Source: Alterisphingorhabdus sp051668705 (GTDB lineage Bacteria; Pseudomonadota; Alphaproteobacteria; Sphingomonadales; Sphingomonadaceae). From it: DNA of 64,000 nucleotides. Of the stretch, positions 8,397 to 17,832 are shown piece after piece; position 1 is the stretch's first letter; every line of letters starts with the position of its first letter. A program made the position numbers and the translations under genes. Location of the stretch: positions 2,170,001-2,234,000 of the forward strand of contig NZ_CP196351.1 in assembly GCF_051668705.1 (NCBI RefSeq), read 5' to 3'. The notes under the pieces were generated by a model, which saw only the letters and a list, made by a program, of their open reading frames with translations, did not search any database and had not been told where the DNA came from.

Positions 8397-9797
8397 ATGG
8401 CGAGCAAAACTCTTAACCAAAACCCTGTCACTGGCACACAAGGTTTGGCGCGTCTTTTCGACTTTCACACTGTTGACCGTCGCACCATCGCCATATGTTT
8501 CTTTTTTATTGTCGCTGCACTATTCGGGGGCGGTGGCAGCCGTTTTCCTTTACAGGAAATGCTGGTCTATCTTTCGGCTATACCGGGGCTTTTCTTTATA
8601 TTTAGCGCGGCAAACAGCCCGCTGCGCGCACAGCATTTGCGCCGTGCAAACTGGTTTATTGCCGCATTATTGCTGTGGGTAATAGTGCAATTATTGCCTT
8701 TGCCACCGGCAATTTGGCATATTCTTCCGGGCCGCACATTATTGGCGGAAGCTGCGGGTTTATTGGGGCAAAATGGCGATTGGCGGCCAATTTCAATTGA
8801 CCCTGAAAAGACCTTGGCCAGCGCATTATATTTAATTGTGCCAATTACCGCCTTTTGGGCGATCAGCATCTTATCATATGATAATCAACTGCGCGTTATT
8901 GGCTGTCTTATCATCGTCGCTGTGTTGCACATTTTGGTTTCGATTGGGCAATCGCTGTCTGGTGGTGAAAGCTATTATATGTATCAAACCACGCATAAAG
9001 GGCTGCCCATAGGTGTTTTCGCCAACCGCAACCACACTGCCCTGTTTATGCTTTTGTGCATGATTTTGCTGCCTGCGTTAATATCGAACCGACTCAACAT
9101 CGCGCCGATTTTTAAGCAGGCGACCTATTGGGGTTTGGCTTTGGTTTTCATTATAGCAATTGTGGCGACCAGCAGCCGCGCCGTAACCGTTCTCACATTT
9201 GGCATATTATGCTTCATGGCGCTGATAAATATACCTACCCATCATCAACGCAAAGGTTTATGGGCGATTGCCTTTATCGCTGTGTCGCTTTTAACCCTGT
9301 TATTGCTGGCATGGTGGAGCAACAATTTGGGCAATTTGCAAAGCCTGGGCGAACGCTTTGGCCAGGAAGATGATTATCGTTACGAATTTTGGCCCGAAAC
9401 CCTGAAAGTCATGGCGCATTATTTCCCAATAGGGTCAGGTATTGGGACATTTGATCAAGCTTTTCGCAGTCAGGAAAGTCTGGACATTGTCGGCACCCAT
9501 TTTGTTAACCACGCCCATAATGATTATATTGAAATCATTATAGAAAATGGCGTGATCGGCCTGTTGATACTGGCCGCCATGTTTATTGGATTATGCCGTT
9601 CAGCATTTGATGTGGTGAAGCATTATTATCAACAAAAGCTTCTCGACCTGCCGATTTTGGCAGTTATGGGGCTGTTGGTTATCGCGCTGCATTCTCTGGT
9701 GGATTATCCGTTAAGGAGTCTGGCGCTGGCGGCTGTTGGCGGTGCATGCGCTGCCATATGCTTGGCCGCCGCCAAAGGGGAATATAGGCAAATATAA
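8397..9797 (+). CDS. O-antigen ligase family protein (Wzy/WaaL type)
   Basis: About 466 residues from the ATG at 8397; an in-frame TTG at 8358 is a less likely start. It has roughly 11-12 membrane segments and the Wzy_C signature loop: GSGIGTFDQAFRSQES, then FVNHAHNDYIEIIIENG (about residues 375-391), including the conserved NHAHNDY. A cysteine-free aromatic loop (GESYYMYQTTHKGLPIG) near residues 196-212 is also family-like. It heads the operon with the Wza-like and Wzc-like genes, and so most plausibly polymerises or ligates the exported polysaccharide in the periplasm. Confidence 0.88.
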   Translation: MASKTLNQNPVTGTQGLARLFDFHTVDRRTIAICFFFIVAALFGGGGSRFPLQEMLVYLSAIPGLFFIFSAANSPLRAQHLRRANWFIAALLLWVIVQLLPLPPAIWHILPGRTLLAEAAGLLGQNGDWRPISIDPEKTLASALYLIVPITAFWAISILSYDNQLRVIGCLIIVAVLHILVSIGQSLSGGESYYMYQTTHKGLPIGVFANRNHTALFMLLCMILLPALISNRLNIAPIFKQATYWGLALVFIIAIVATSSRAVTVLTFGILCFMALINIPTHHQRKGLWAIAFIAVSLLTLLLLAWWSNNLGNLQSLGERFGQEDDYRYEFWPETLKVMAHYFPIGSGIGTFDQAFRSQESLDIVGTHFVNHAHNDYIEIIIENGVIGLLILAAMFIGLCRSAFDVVKHYYQQKLLDLPILAVMGLLVIALHSLVDYPLRSLALAAVGGACAAICLAAAKGEYRQI

Positions 9798-9817
9798 ATA
9801 ACAGGCACAAATAATAG

Positions 9818-9856
9818 GGCGTGACGAACGCATGACTGCTTTATGCACTTCACGCC
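9818..9856 (+). terminator. nested hairpin downstream of the ligase gene
   Basis: GGCGTGA (9818-9824) can pair with TCACGCC (9850-9856), and inside it GCAT (9830-9833) pairs with ATGC (9843-9846). No T-run follows, so it is not a canonical Rho-independent terminator. It may be a processing or pausing hairpin between the ligase and export genes. Confidence 0.35.
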
Positions 9857-9986
9857 ATGAGAAGAATAGGCTAGACCGAAACAGAAAAGGGTGCTCAGCC
9901 GCAGATAACAGTATCTATTCGCCATATCGCCATATGGTTTGATGATAGTATATGCATGCGGCTGTACGCTGACAGAGGTGGTAAAA

Positions 9987-10694
9987 GTGAAGAAAATTAT
10001 ACAGTTGGCTCTCATTGCAAGCGCTTCAACATTGGTTGTTGGGTGCCAGGCAAAACGCTCTATCGTCGCAGGGGCCGTACCAGCGGATGACAGCGCTTTA
10101 GCCAGCTCCTCATCACCAGATGATAATCCTTATATCGATTATCTGATCGGTCCCGAAGATGTTTTGGCCATCAATGTTTTTCGCGAGCCGGATTTAAGCG
10201 CGGCGGCCATTCGTGTGGATTCTGGTGGACGATTGCAAATGCCGCTTATCGGCCGGGTTGACGCTGTCAACAAAACCGCTGACCAGCTGTCGCAAGAGAT
10301 TGAGCAAAGACTGGGCGCAAAATATCTGGTCAACCCTGATGTCGCGGTCAATCTTGTTGAAGGCAATTCACGGCGCATCACCGTGGAGGGCGAAGTGGAA
10401 TCGCCCGGCGTTTTCCCGACCAATATAAACACCAATCTTTTAAGCGCGCTGGCGCTGGCTGGTGGTCCTGAAGATACGGCCGCGCTGGACCAGATTGCTG
10501 TGTTTCGCAAAGTAAACGGCCAAAATATGGTCGCTGTTTTCAACTTGGCTGATATTCGCGCAGGTTTGTCGGCAAATCCCGAGATCAAGCCCGGCGATAT
10601 TATCGTTGTGGGCTTTTCGAAGTTGCGCAAAGGCTTGGAACAGGTCATTGGCGTGGCGCCGATTTTCAATGTATTCAATGTATTAACACGATAA
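9987..10694 (+). CDS. polysaccharide export outer-membrane lipoprotein (Wza-like)
   Basis: A 235-residue protein read from a GTG at 9987, chosen because an AGAGGTGG ribosome-binding site lies just upstream and a clean lipoprotein signal follows: lipobox LVVGC with Cys20. An upstream TTG at 9939 would add 16 residues without a signal peptide. The Poly_export domain runs from DYLIGPEDVLAINVF (about residue 48) through the NPDVAVNL region. One SLBB segment follows (RRITVEGEVESPGVFP, about 130-145). It ends soon after, so it is the short form without extra SLBB repeats. It should form the outer-membrane exit with the Wzc-like protein encoded next. Confidence 0.9.
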   Translation: MKKIIQLALIASASTLVVGCQAKRSIVAGAVPADDSALASSSSPDDNPYIDYLIGPEDVLAINVFREPDLSAAAIRVDSGGRLQMPLIGRVDAVNKTADQLSQEIEQRLGAKYLVNPDVAVNLVEGNSRRITVEGEVESPGVFPTNINTNLLSALALAGGPEDTAALDQIAVFRKVNGQNMVAVFNLADIRAGLSANPEIKPGDIIVVGFSKLRKGLEQVIGVAPIFNVFNVLTR

Positions 10695-10725
10695 TTACAT
10701 CGCATTTTGAAGAGTTTATTTAATT

Positions 10726-12891
10726 ATGAAAAGCGCTGATTCTAATATGGTTGAGGTTGTTGATGAGCCTGCGGGCTTCTCCATAGATTTCAACGAACTA
10801 AAGTCGATGGCCTTTCGGCAGCGCTATATTATCATCGGCATTACAATTCTGGCGTTGATATTCGGCGCTATCGTCACGCTGATCTCGCCTTCCGTTTATC
10901 AAGCCGAAACCAAGATTCAGATTGATCCTGATACTAATGACGTTGTGGAGGATGAAGTTGATATCCGCACACGGCTGCGCGGTGCAGATGTTCAGCGCTA
11001 TCTGAATTCGCAGCTTGATTTGCTGAAAAGCCGCAACATGGCGCGGCGCGTAGTGGCTGATTTGCGGCTTGATGCCAATGATGATTTTCTAACCAAAATG
11101 GGTGCAGTTGCATTGGACGGACCGACAGGCGATGGCGCTAGCCAAACCACCAGACTAGACCAGATTACAAACCTATTGGTTGAAAATGTCGATATTGAAC
11201 TGCCCTTTGGTAGCAAAGTAGCCACTTTGTCATTTAAAAGCCGTGACAGAAAATTGGCTGTACAGATTGTAAATACTTACTCGAAAAACCTTATCACAGC
11301 GAATATCGACCAACGTTTTCAAGCAACAACCTATGCGCGCGATTTTCTGCAAAAAGAAATCGGCGATGCAAAACAGAGGTTGGAAGAAGCGGAGCGCAGA
11401 GCCATCTTATATGCACGCAACACGCAAATTATTGATGCCAGCGATGGGGTAAGCACTAATGAAGACAGCACCAGCCCGCGCTCTATTACAACCGCCAATC
11501 TTGTTCAGATGAATGCCGATCTTGCGGCCGCGCGGACAGCGCGCATTTTGGCAGAAGAAAAATGGCAATCCGTACGCAACAAGTCCGCGCTTGATATTGC
11601 TGATGTGCAGCAAAATCCGACAATTCAGCAATTGCTTAGCGAAAAAGCGGGTAAAGAGGCGGAGCTGCGCGAATTGCTCAATCGCTACAAGCCGGATCAC
11701 CCGGTTGCCCTACAATCGCGCGCACAAATTACCTCTTTGGATTCAGAAGTGGAGTCCATCGCCAGCAATATCCGTTCCTCCATAAAATCAGAATATGATA
11801 TTGCTTTGCGGCAAGAACAGTCGTTGAACAGAAACCTGAACAGCATGAAAAATGCGACATTGGAAGAGCAAGATAAACGCGTAGAACTGAATTTACTTGC
11901 GCGTGAAGTGGAGACGAACAGATCGCAATATCAGTCACTACTAAACCGGTATGAACAAGTTAACATCAGCTCAGATGTCGTTACAAACAACATCTCTATT
12001 ATCGACGAAGCGCAAGCTGCACAAAAAGTGACCCCGCGCCCGTTGATCAATATGCTTCTGTCATTTTTGATAGGCGCGGCGGCTGCGTTCTTTGTCGCCT
12101 TTCTGCGAGAAACATTTGACGACTCTATTCGCACACCGGACGATGCAACCAGAAAACTTGGCCTGCCGCTATTGGGTACAACCCCGATATATAGTGACGA
12201 TTTGCCGATTATTGATACGTTGGCAGATCGTAAATCTGCAATTGCAGAGGCCTATGCGTCCATTCGGTCATCACTGGAATTTAGCACGGCAAATGGCGCG
12301 CCCAAGTCAATATTATTAGCCAGTAGTCAGCCCTCCGAAGGTAAATCAACTAGCTCTGTTGCCATAGCTGAAAGTTTTGCCCGCGCTGGCAAAAAGACGC
12401 TTTTGATAGACGCCGATTTGCGCAACCCATCACTGCACCAATATCTGAATGTGAAAAACACGGAAGGGCTTGTCGGAACGCTTACGGGTAATGCCGATTT
12501 TGACAAAGCAATAACACAACCTGAAGCAATGCATTTCGACTTTCTGTCCAGCGGGCCAATGCCGCCCGACCCAACAGAGATAATCATAACCAACGCAATT
12601 GCACGGTTTATCAAGTCTCTGGAGGACAGATATGATCATATCGTATTTGACGGACCACCCGTGATGGGCCTTGCTGACTCGCCACAAATGAGCCGCGCCG
12701 TGGCTGGTACTGTTTTGGTAGTGGAGGCTGGACGGATAAGGGGCGGCCAAACGAAATCTGCCATTCGCCGCCTCAATGATGCCAATGGTAACTTATTAGG
12801 CGTGATTCTGTCGAAGTTTGATGGTGCTTCTAGCGGCTATGGCCAATATTATGGTTATGAATATAGCTATAAGAACAGCAATGCCCGCTGA
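10726..12891 (+). CDS. Wzc/GumC-like chain-length regulator with tyrosine autokinase
   Basis: A 721-residue inner-membrane protein. It has an N-terminal Wzz segment with a first membrane helix (IIIGITILALIFGAIVTLI, about residues 36-54) and a long periplasmic coiled-coil region (about 200-420). A proline-rich second helix (PRPLINMLLSFLIGAAAAFF) follows near 438-457. The cytoplasmic BY-kinase domain has Walker A SSQPSEGKST with Lys540, Walker A' LLIDADLR (Asp562, Asp564) and Walker B HIVFDGPP (about 638-645). The C-terminus is tyrosine-rich (YGQYYGYEYSYK), the expected autophosphorylation cluster. It controls polymer length and export with the Wza-like protein. It overlaps the next gene by 11 bases. 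Confidence 0.93.
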   Translation: MKSADSNMVEVVDEPAGFSIDFNELKSMAFRQRYIIIGITILALIFGAIVTLISPSVYQAETKIQIDPDTNDVVEDEVDIRTRLRGADVQRYLNSQLDLLKSRNMARRVVADLRLDANDDFLTKMGAVALDGPTGDGASQTTRLDQITNLLVENVDIELPFGSKVATLSFKSRDRKLAVQIVNTYSKNLITANIDQRFQATTYARDFLQKEIGDAKQRLEEAERRAILYARNTQIIDASDGVSTNEDSTSPRSITTANLVQMNADLAAARTARILAEEKWQSVRNKSALDIADVQQNPTIQQLLSEKAGKEAELRELLNRYKPDHPVALQSRAQITSLDSEVESIASNIRSSIKSEYDIALRQEQSLNRNLNSMKNATLEEQDKRVELNLLAREVETNRSQYQSLLNRYEQVNISSDVVTNNISIIDEAQAAQKVTPRPLINMLLSFLIGAAAAFFVAFLRETFDDSIRTPDDATRKLGLPLLGTTPIYSDDLPIIDTLADRKSAIAEAYASIRSSLEFSTANGAPKSILLASSQPSEGKSTSSVAIAESFARAGKKTLLIDADLRNPSLHQYLNVKNTEGLVGTLTGNADFDKAITQPEAMHFDFLSSGPMPPDPTEIIITNAIARFIKSLEDRYDHIVFDGPPVMGLADSPQMSRAVAGTVLVVEAGRIRGGQTKSAIRRLNDANGNLLGVILSKFDGASSGYGQYYGYEYSYKNSNAR

Positions 12892-14134
12892 TCCTCAAAG
12901 CAAACGGATTAATTCAAAACCTGATAATACCAAAAGGCTTGCTAAGTGGGCTGGTATATTTGGGTTAGCAATATTGGCTCTATGGATTGTCATAGTGCAG
13001 TTTGGCCAAGCTGCACTTTATAACAAGCAATGGCAATCAGCGATATTATTTCCAACCAGCAAGAGCGAGGCTGCGGCCAATATAAGCTCTGCAATGCTGG
13101 CCAATAAAGAGAAAGACAAGGCGCGCCTTATGGCGTCAAAGGCTTTAAACGGCTCTTTGGCCCATGTTGAAGCCCTGCGTACAATCGGCATTATAACATT
13201 TGACGAAGGCAAAGCCGAAACAGGTCAGAAACTAGTAGAGATTGCCAGTAATTTAAGCTGGCGCGATAGCGTTACTCAGGCATGGCTTTTTGAACGCTCT
13301 TTGAGGCAGGGCAATTATGCGCAAAGCATTCAGCATGCGGATGCCTTGCTCCGCCGCCGGCGCGCCCGTGATGAGATTTTTGCTATGTTCGCGCTAGCTG
13401 CAAGAGACCCCAAGTTGGCAGGGCTGGTAAGCCAAAAGCTCGCCAACAATCCGCCATGGCGGGAAAATTTCTTCGCTTGGTCTAATAAAGTTCCAGAGGA
13501 TTTGCGCATGGGCTTTGAAGTTATTGTCAATCAACTGAGAGACAGTCCGTCACCAATCACCAGAGGTGAATTGCTACCCTATACAAATATGCTAGCCCAA
13601 AACACCGAAAAAAACCGTGCCCTTATCATCTGGGCAAATGCATTTCCTGCCCAGAGCCCTGTACTTTCGAAAGACAACAGCCTTAAAATTAATTGGCCTG
13701 ACAGCGCGTTTATTGACAAACCTTCACCCACAGACTGGGTTTTCCGTTCTAGCCGATCAATTAATACTCGCTTCAACAATGCAGCAGATAGCGATGACGC
13801 CATATTGTTTTTGAATATGGACAGGCAGGCATTAGGGCGTATTGCGCAGCGCCCACTCATATTGCCCAATGGCGTCATCACGCTCGAACTCACAAGCGAT
13901 GCCGCGCAGGATAGAGATTTACGAAAATTACGCTGGTTTTTTGAATGCAATGGAAAAAAAGCAGGGTCAAAAGAGGAAATTGCGCTGCAACAAATGGGTG
14001 ATCTGGGCAAATGGCAGGCCACAATCGCTGGCCAATGTGAGATTTACAATCTTGTCTTAGCAGTACAGCTGGGCGGGATCGCCGCACCAATCGATTTCGC
14101 TTTAGGGTCTTTAACGCTCATCCATTCCCGGTAA
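12881..14134 (+). CDS. membrane-anchored protein of unknown function in the export operon
   Basis: A 417-residue protein from the ATG at 12881, which overlaps the kinase gene end by 11 bases and so is probably translationally coupled. After a short basic N-terminus there is one membrane helix (IFGLAILALWIVIVQFG, about residues 26-42). An alanine-rich helical region (about 60-200) follows that looks like TPR-type repeats. The C-terminal part is beta-rich. I do not recognise a family with certainty. Its place right after the Wza and Wzc genes suggests a scaffold or accessory role in polysaccharide assembly at the inner membrane, which is inference. Confidence 0.7.
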   Translation: MPADPQSKRINSKPDNTKRLAKWAGIFGLAILALWIVIVQFGQAALYNKQWQSAILFPTSKSEAAANISSAMLANKEKDKARLMASKALNGSLAHVEALRTIGIITFDEGKAETGQKLVEIASNLSWRDSVTQAWLFERSLRQGNYAQSIQHADALLRRRRARDEIFAMFALAARDPKLAGLVSQKLANNPPWRENFFAWSNKVPEDLRMGFEVIVNQLRDSPSPITRGELLPYTNMLAQNTEKNRALIIWANAFPAQSPVLSKDNSLKINWPDSAFIDKPSPTDWVFRSSRSINTRFNNAADSDDAILFLNMDRQALGRIAQRPLILPNGVITLELTSDAAQDRDLRKLRWFFECNGKKAGSKEEIALQQMGDLGKWQATIAGQCEIYNLVLAVQLGGIAAPIDFALGSLTLIHSR

Positions 14135-14148
14135 TATGTCTTCATTGC

Positions 14149-15099
14149 TTATGGCAACTGTATATCGGCTATGACGGGGTGATGGTCGGACAGCTTATAC
14201 GCCACACCAGTATATGCGTTTAATATAACCAATTCTGGCTGCACAAAAATATGATCTATGCGGGCAAATGCACCCAGAAGTCCGCTGCGTCGCCCAGATG
14301 CAGGGAAAGTACTGCCAGGGCCTAAGCCAGCTGATTTGTGCGCATTCTTCATAGTTTCGGCCATGATCGCGTAACCATCATTCCAGCGGGTCGCGTTGAA
14401 ATCCCCTATTACAGCATCAGGTTGTTTTTCAGAAATCTCGTCTTGCAGCTCACGAAAAAATTGACGGTTTACCAAAGGCCGGGAAAAAACTTTGGGCGCA
14501 TGCAATGTCCAGACAGTAAGTTTACGCGAAGGCAAAGAGACCTGCGCCGACAAAATATTCTCATTCGTCAAATTAATCTTTTCAATGGGGTATTGGGCCA
14601 AAATAGCCAACTTGTTCTCAATAACCATATACCAGATTTTGCCAGTCACTTTTTCCAGTGCCCGTTTGAATTGCACTGGGTCATAAACTTCCTGCAAACC
14701 GATTATATCCGCATCATAATCGGCCAAATGGGTTGCAGATTGTTGCATGTCCTGGTTCAAACCTCGCAAAGAGGCTGACATTATACGGGTATCAGAGGCA
14801 AGCGGGCGTTGTTCGCTTGCTCCTAAATTGCTGCCTGAGACATCAGCAAAGATATAAACGCTGACGAGCAGTGCAAAAATGGTAAATATCCACCTTTTAC
14901 ATAGCATTAAATAGCATGCTGATAAAAAACTAAGACCAGCAAAAATTAGCCCTGCACCGTTTAGATAACCCAAATAAGCAATCGTATCGCCAAAAAAAGC
15001 CCAGATTAACAACCATAAGTTGGTGAAACCAATAACCAAGATGGCGGCATATGCGCCAAATCGCCAAATTGGGAAGCGCCATTTTGCTAAATTTTGCAT
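14149..15099 (-). CDS. membrane-anchored endonuclease/exonuclease/phosphatase family protein
   Basis: A 316-residue protein with three N-terminal membrane helices (about residues 12-90) and a C-terminal EEP-fold catalytic domain. The active-site motifs are visible: IIGLQEVYD (about 131-139), VIGDFNATRW (about 229-238) and SDHHPVIADI (about 304-313). EEP enzymes cleave phosphodiesters or phosphomonoesters in nucleic acids or lipids; the target here is unknown. It is transcribed against the flanking polysaccharide genes and sits 14 bases from the convergent stop of the export operon. A link to the polysaccharide is therefore uncertain. Confidence 0.8.
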   Translation of the reverse strand: MQNLAKWRFPIWRFGAYAAILVIGFTNLWLLIWAFFGDTIAYLGYLNGAGLIFAGLSFLSACYLMLCKRWIFTIFALLVSVYIFADVSGSNLGASEQRPLASDTRIMSASLRGLNQDMQQSATHLADYDADIIGLQEVYDPVQFKRALEKVTGKIWYMVIENKLAILAQYPIEKINLTNENILSAQVSLPSRKLTVWTLHAPKVFSRPLVNRQFFRELQDEISEKQPDAVIGDFNATRWNDGYAIMAETMKNAHKSAGLGPGSTFPASGRRSGLLGAFARIDHIFVQPELVILNAYTGVAYKLSDHHPVIADIQLP

Positions 15100-15269
15100 T
15101 TTTATCCTTCAGAAATGTTCATCAATATTGGCCGCTTAATATGCCTGAAATATAAGTACAAAAGACTTGTTATAGAGCAAAGCCAGACCGGTGCATTATC
15201 ATAATGACAATCATAATAATCATGATATGAAGCTTCGCGTAAGTGAGCCAATAGCAAGAAAGCACGATT

Positions 15270-16406
15270 TTGACCCAGAAAATTCTCGTCATTTTTGGCA
15301 CGCGTCCTGAAGCGATAAAACTCTTCCCCGTGGTTCATGCACTGGATGCGCTGGACGGCGTCACGCCCATCGTCTGCGTAACGGCTCAACACCGCGAAAT
15401 TCTCGATCAGGTGCTGGAGATTGGCAAGATTGTCCCCGATTATGATCTCGATATCATGCAGCCTGATCAGACATTGGACGCATTGACGGCGCGCCTGCTT
15501 ACCAAAATCGGTGCGGTTATGGATGAGGTACAGCCTGACCGCGTCATCGTGCAGGGCGATACTGCGACCGCTATGGTCGGCGCGTTGGCAGCATATTATC
15601 GCAAAATCCCGGTTGGCCATGTTGAGGCTGGCCTGCGCAGCTACAATATTTATCACCCATGGCCCGAAGAGGTAAATCGCAAGATGATTGGCACCATAGC
15701 CGATCTGCATTTTGCGCCAACGCAAACATCTGCCAACGCTTTGTTGAAAGAGGCCGTCAATCCTGACCATGTGCACATCACTGGTAATACAGTGATCGAT
15801 GCCTTGCACTGGGTGACCGATCTCATCGCACAAAAGCCAGAAATGGCGGGCGGTTTGGACGAACTAAAGGCGCGCTTTGCTGGCAAGCGCATTATCGGCG
15901 TGACCAGCCATAGACGGGAGAATTTCGGTGGCGGACTGGAAAATATCGCCAAAGCCATTGCTGCCATTGCCAAGCGCGATGATGTCGCGTTGATCTTCCC
16001 GGTTCACCCCAACCCCAATGTGCGCAAGGTGATGGATGCCGAACTAAAAGACCTTGATAATGTCGCCATGATCGAGCCGCTGGATTATCCGCATTTTGTC
16101 CATCTTCTGTCACTGGTCGAATTGATGCTGACTGATAGTGGCGGTGTTCAGGAAGAGGCCCCTGCCCTAGGCAAGCCGGTTCTGGTGATGCGAGAAACAA
16201 CCGAGCGGCCGGAAGGCGTAGAGGCGGGAACAGCAAAGCTGGTGGGCACTGATTATGAAACTATTGTTGCCAACACCACGCGCCTGCTGGACGATAAGGC
16301 AGAATATGACCGCATGGCCCGTGCGCATAACCCCTTTGGCGATGGCAAGAGCAGCAAGCGCATCGCGCAGCTGGCGCTGAATGCAGCGGGAAAAAGCGCC
16401 CATTAA
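15270..16406 (+). CDS. wecB: UDP-N-acetylglucosamine 2-epimerase (non-hydrolysing)
   Basis: A 378-residue enzyme that interconverts UDP-GlcNAc and UDP-ManNAc in the cytoplasm. Motifs: ILVIFGTRPEAIKLFPVV (residues 5-22), HVEAGLRSYN (about 116-125), GVTSHRRENFGGGL (about 210-223) and LTDSGGVQEEAPALGKPVL (about 287-305). The start is a TTG at 15270; no ATG is available in frame and the protein aligns with the family from here. Only a weak purine stretch lies upstream, so expression may be low. The next gene encodes the dehydrogenase that uses its product. Confidence 0.95.
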   Translation: MTQKILVIFGTRPEAIKLFPVVHALDALDGVTPIVCVTAQHREILDQVLEIGKIVPDYDLDIMQPDQTLDALTARLLTKIGAVMDEVQPDRVIVQGDTATAMVGALAAYYRKIPVGHVEAGLRSYNIYHPWPEEVNRKMIGTIADLHFAPTQTSANALLKEAVNPDHVHITGNTVIDALHWVTDLIAQKPEMAGGLDELKARFAGKRIIGVTSHRRENFGGGLENIAKAIAAIAKRDDVALIFPVHPNPNVRKVMDAELKDLDNVAMIEPLDYPHFVHLLSLVELMLTDSGGVQEEAPALGKPVLVMRETTERPEGVEAGTAKLVGTDYETIVANTTRLLDDKAEYDRMARAHNPFGDGKSSKRIAQLALNAAGKSAH

Positions 16407-16519
16407 ATGATGCAGATGCAAAATCTGCTTATCTGCCAATGACGCAGCGATAAATTACGACTAACCGGCTATTAGGGTTATTATCATCTTTTGATGCTAG
16501 CCCGCCTATTCTTACGATA

Positions 16520-17785
16520 ATGAATGGTAGTGAAATGCGAAACGAATCAAACCCCAAAGTATGTGTCATGGGCATGGGCTATATCGGCCTGCCAACAGCG
16601 GCGGTAATCGCCAAGGCCGGCTGCGCCGTACATGGTGTCGACGTCAATGAAGAGGTGGTGAAAACCATTGGCGAAGGCCGTATCCATATTGAAGAGGTTG
16701 ATCTGGATGGTCTGGTGCAAGGTGTTGTCAGCCGGGGACTGTTAAAAACATCTACCTCTGCCGCCGCAGCCGATGTCTTTGTTATCGCCGTGCCCACACC
16801 TTTTGATGAAGAAAAACGCCCTGACATTGCCTATGTTCTGGATGCGACCAGAGCGATTGCGCCAGTATTACAGGCTGGCAATGTCATTATTCTGGAATCA
16901 ACATCGCCCGTGGGCACGACGGAGAAAATGCGCGATGTCCTCGCTGAAATGCGCCCGGACCTAGCCATGCCCGGATTGTCTAACAAAACGCCTGATATTT
17001 CCATAGCTTATTGCCCCGAACGTGTTTTGCCTGGCCGCATATTGGTCGAACTGATCGACAATGACCGTTCCATCGGCGGCATTACACCGCGCTGCGCTCG
17101 CAAAGCGCTCAGTTTCTATAAATTATTTGTACGCGGCCAATGCATCACCACTGATGCCCGTTCTGCCGAGATGACCAAATTGGTGGAAAATGCCTATCGT
17201 GACGTGAATATCGCCTTTGCCAATGAACTGTCGATGGTAGCGGACACAATGGACCTGAATGTGTGGGAAATTATCCGCCTCGCCAATCGTCATCCACGCG
17301 TTAATATCCTGCAACCCGGTCCGGGCGTTGGCGGTCATTGCATTGCGGTTGATCCATGGTTCATTGTCCATGGCGCACCGGACGAAACACCCCTTATCCG
17401 CACCGCGCGTAATGTGAATGATGGTAAGGTTGGCCATGTTATCCGCCGTGCGCAGCAGATGATTGATACCAATAAAAACAGCAAAATTGCCTGTTTGGGG
17501 CTAGCGTTCAAGGCCAATATTGATGATTTCCGCGAAAGCCCTGCACTAAAAGTCGCTGATGAACTGGCGGCAAAATATGGGGATCGTATTTCCATAGTGG
17601 AGCCTTATACTGATAGCTTGCCCGACAGTCTGGCAAAGCATGGTGCACAGCTGGCAGATATTGATGATGCCATAGACAATTGCGATGTCTTTATCGTGCT
17701 GGTCGATCATGATATCTTCAAAGCCATTCCGGCGGATGAACGTGTTGGCAAAACCGTATATGATACGCGCGGTATTTGGGAATAA
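16520..17785 (+). CDS. wecC: UDP-N-acetyl-D-mannosamine dehydrogenase
   Basis: A 421-residue NAD-dependent dehydrogenase oxidising UDP-ManNAc to UDP-ManNAcA. The Rossmann motif MGYIGLPTAAVIAKAG lies at about residues 18-33. The catalytic cysteine is in GPGVGGHCIAVDPW (about 270-283). The C-terminal UDP-binding region includes GLAFKANIDDFRESPALKV (about 324-342). A second ATG at 16535 is possible. It follows wecB by 113 bases, so the pair provides ManNAcA for the polymer. UDP-glucose dehydrogenase-type specificity cannot be fully excluded, but pairing with wecB favours ManNAc. Confidence 0.93.
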   Translation: MNGSEMRNESNPKVCVMGMGYIGLPTAAVIAKAGCAVHGVDVNEEVVKTIGEGRIHIEEVDLDGLVQGVVSRGLLKTSTSAAAADVFVIAVPTPFDEEKRPDIAYVLDATRAIAPVLQAGNVIILESTSPVGTTEKMRDVLAEMRPDLAMPGLSNKTPDISIAYCPERVLPGRILVELIDNDRSIGGITPRCARKALSFYKLFVRGQCITTDARSAEMTKLVENAYRDVNIAFANELSMVADTMDLNVWEIIRLANRHPRVNILQPGPGVGGHCIAVDPWFIVHGAPDETPLIRTARNVNDGKVGHVIRRAQQMIDTNKNSKIACLGLAFKANIDDFRESPALKVADELAAKYGDRISIVEPYTDSLPDSLAKHGAQLADIDDAIDNCDVFIVLVDHDIFKAIPADERVGKTVYDTRGIWE

Positions 17786-17832
17786 TGCCCAAAACATCGC
17801 CCTTTTTGAACAATGTTCAGGCATAGAAACTT

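Noticed and set aside
15102..15833. Long minus-strand ORF (243 codons) overlapping the start of wecB
   Set aside because: It lies antisense to a well-conserved enzyme gene, begins and ends inside unrelated sequence and has no recognisable motif. It is a shadow of wecB.
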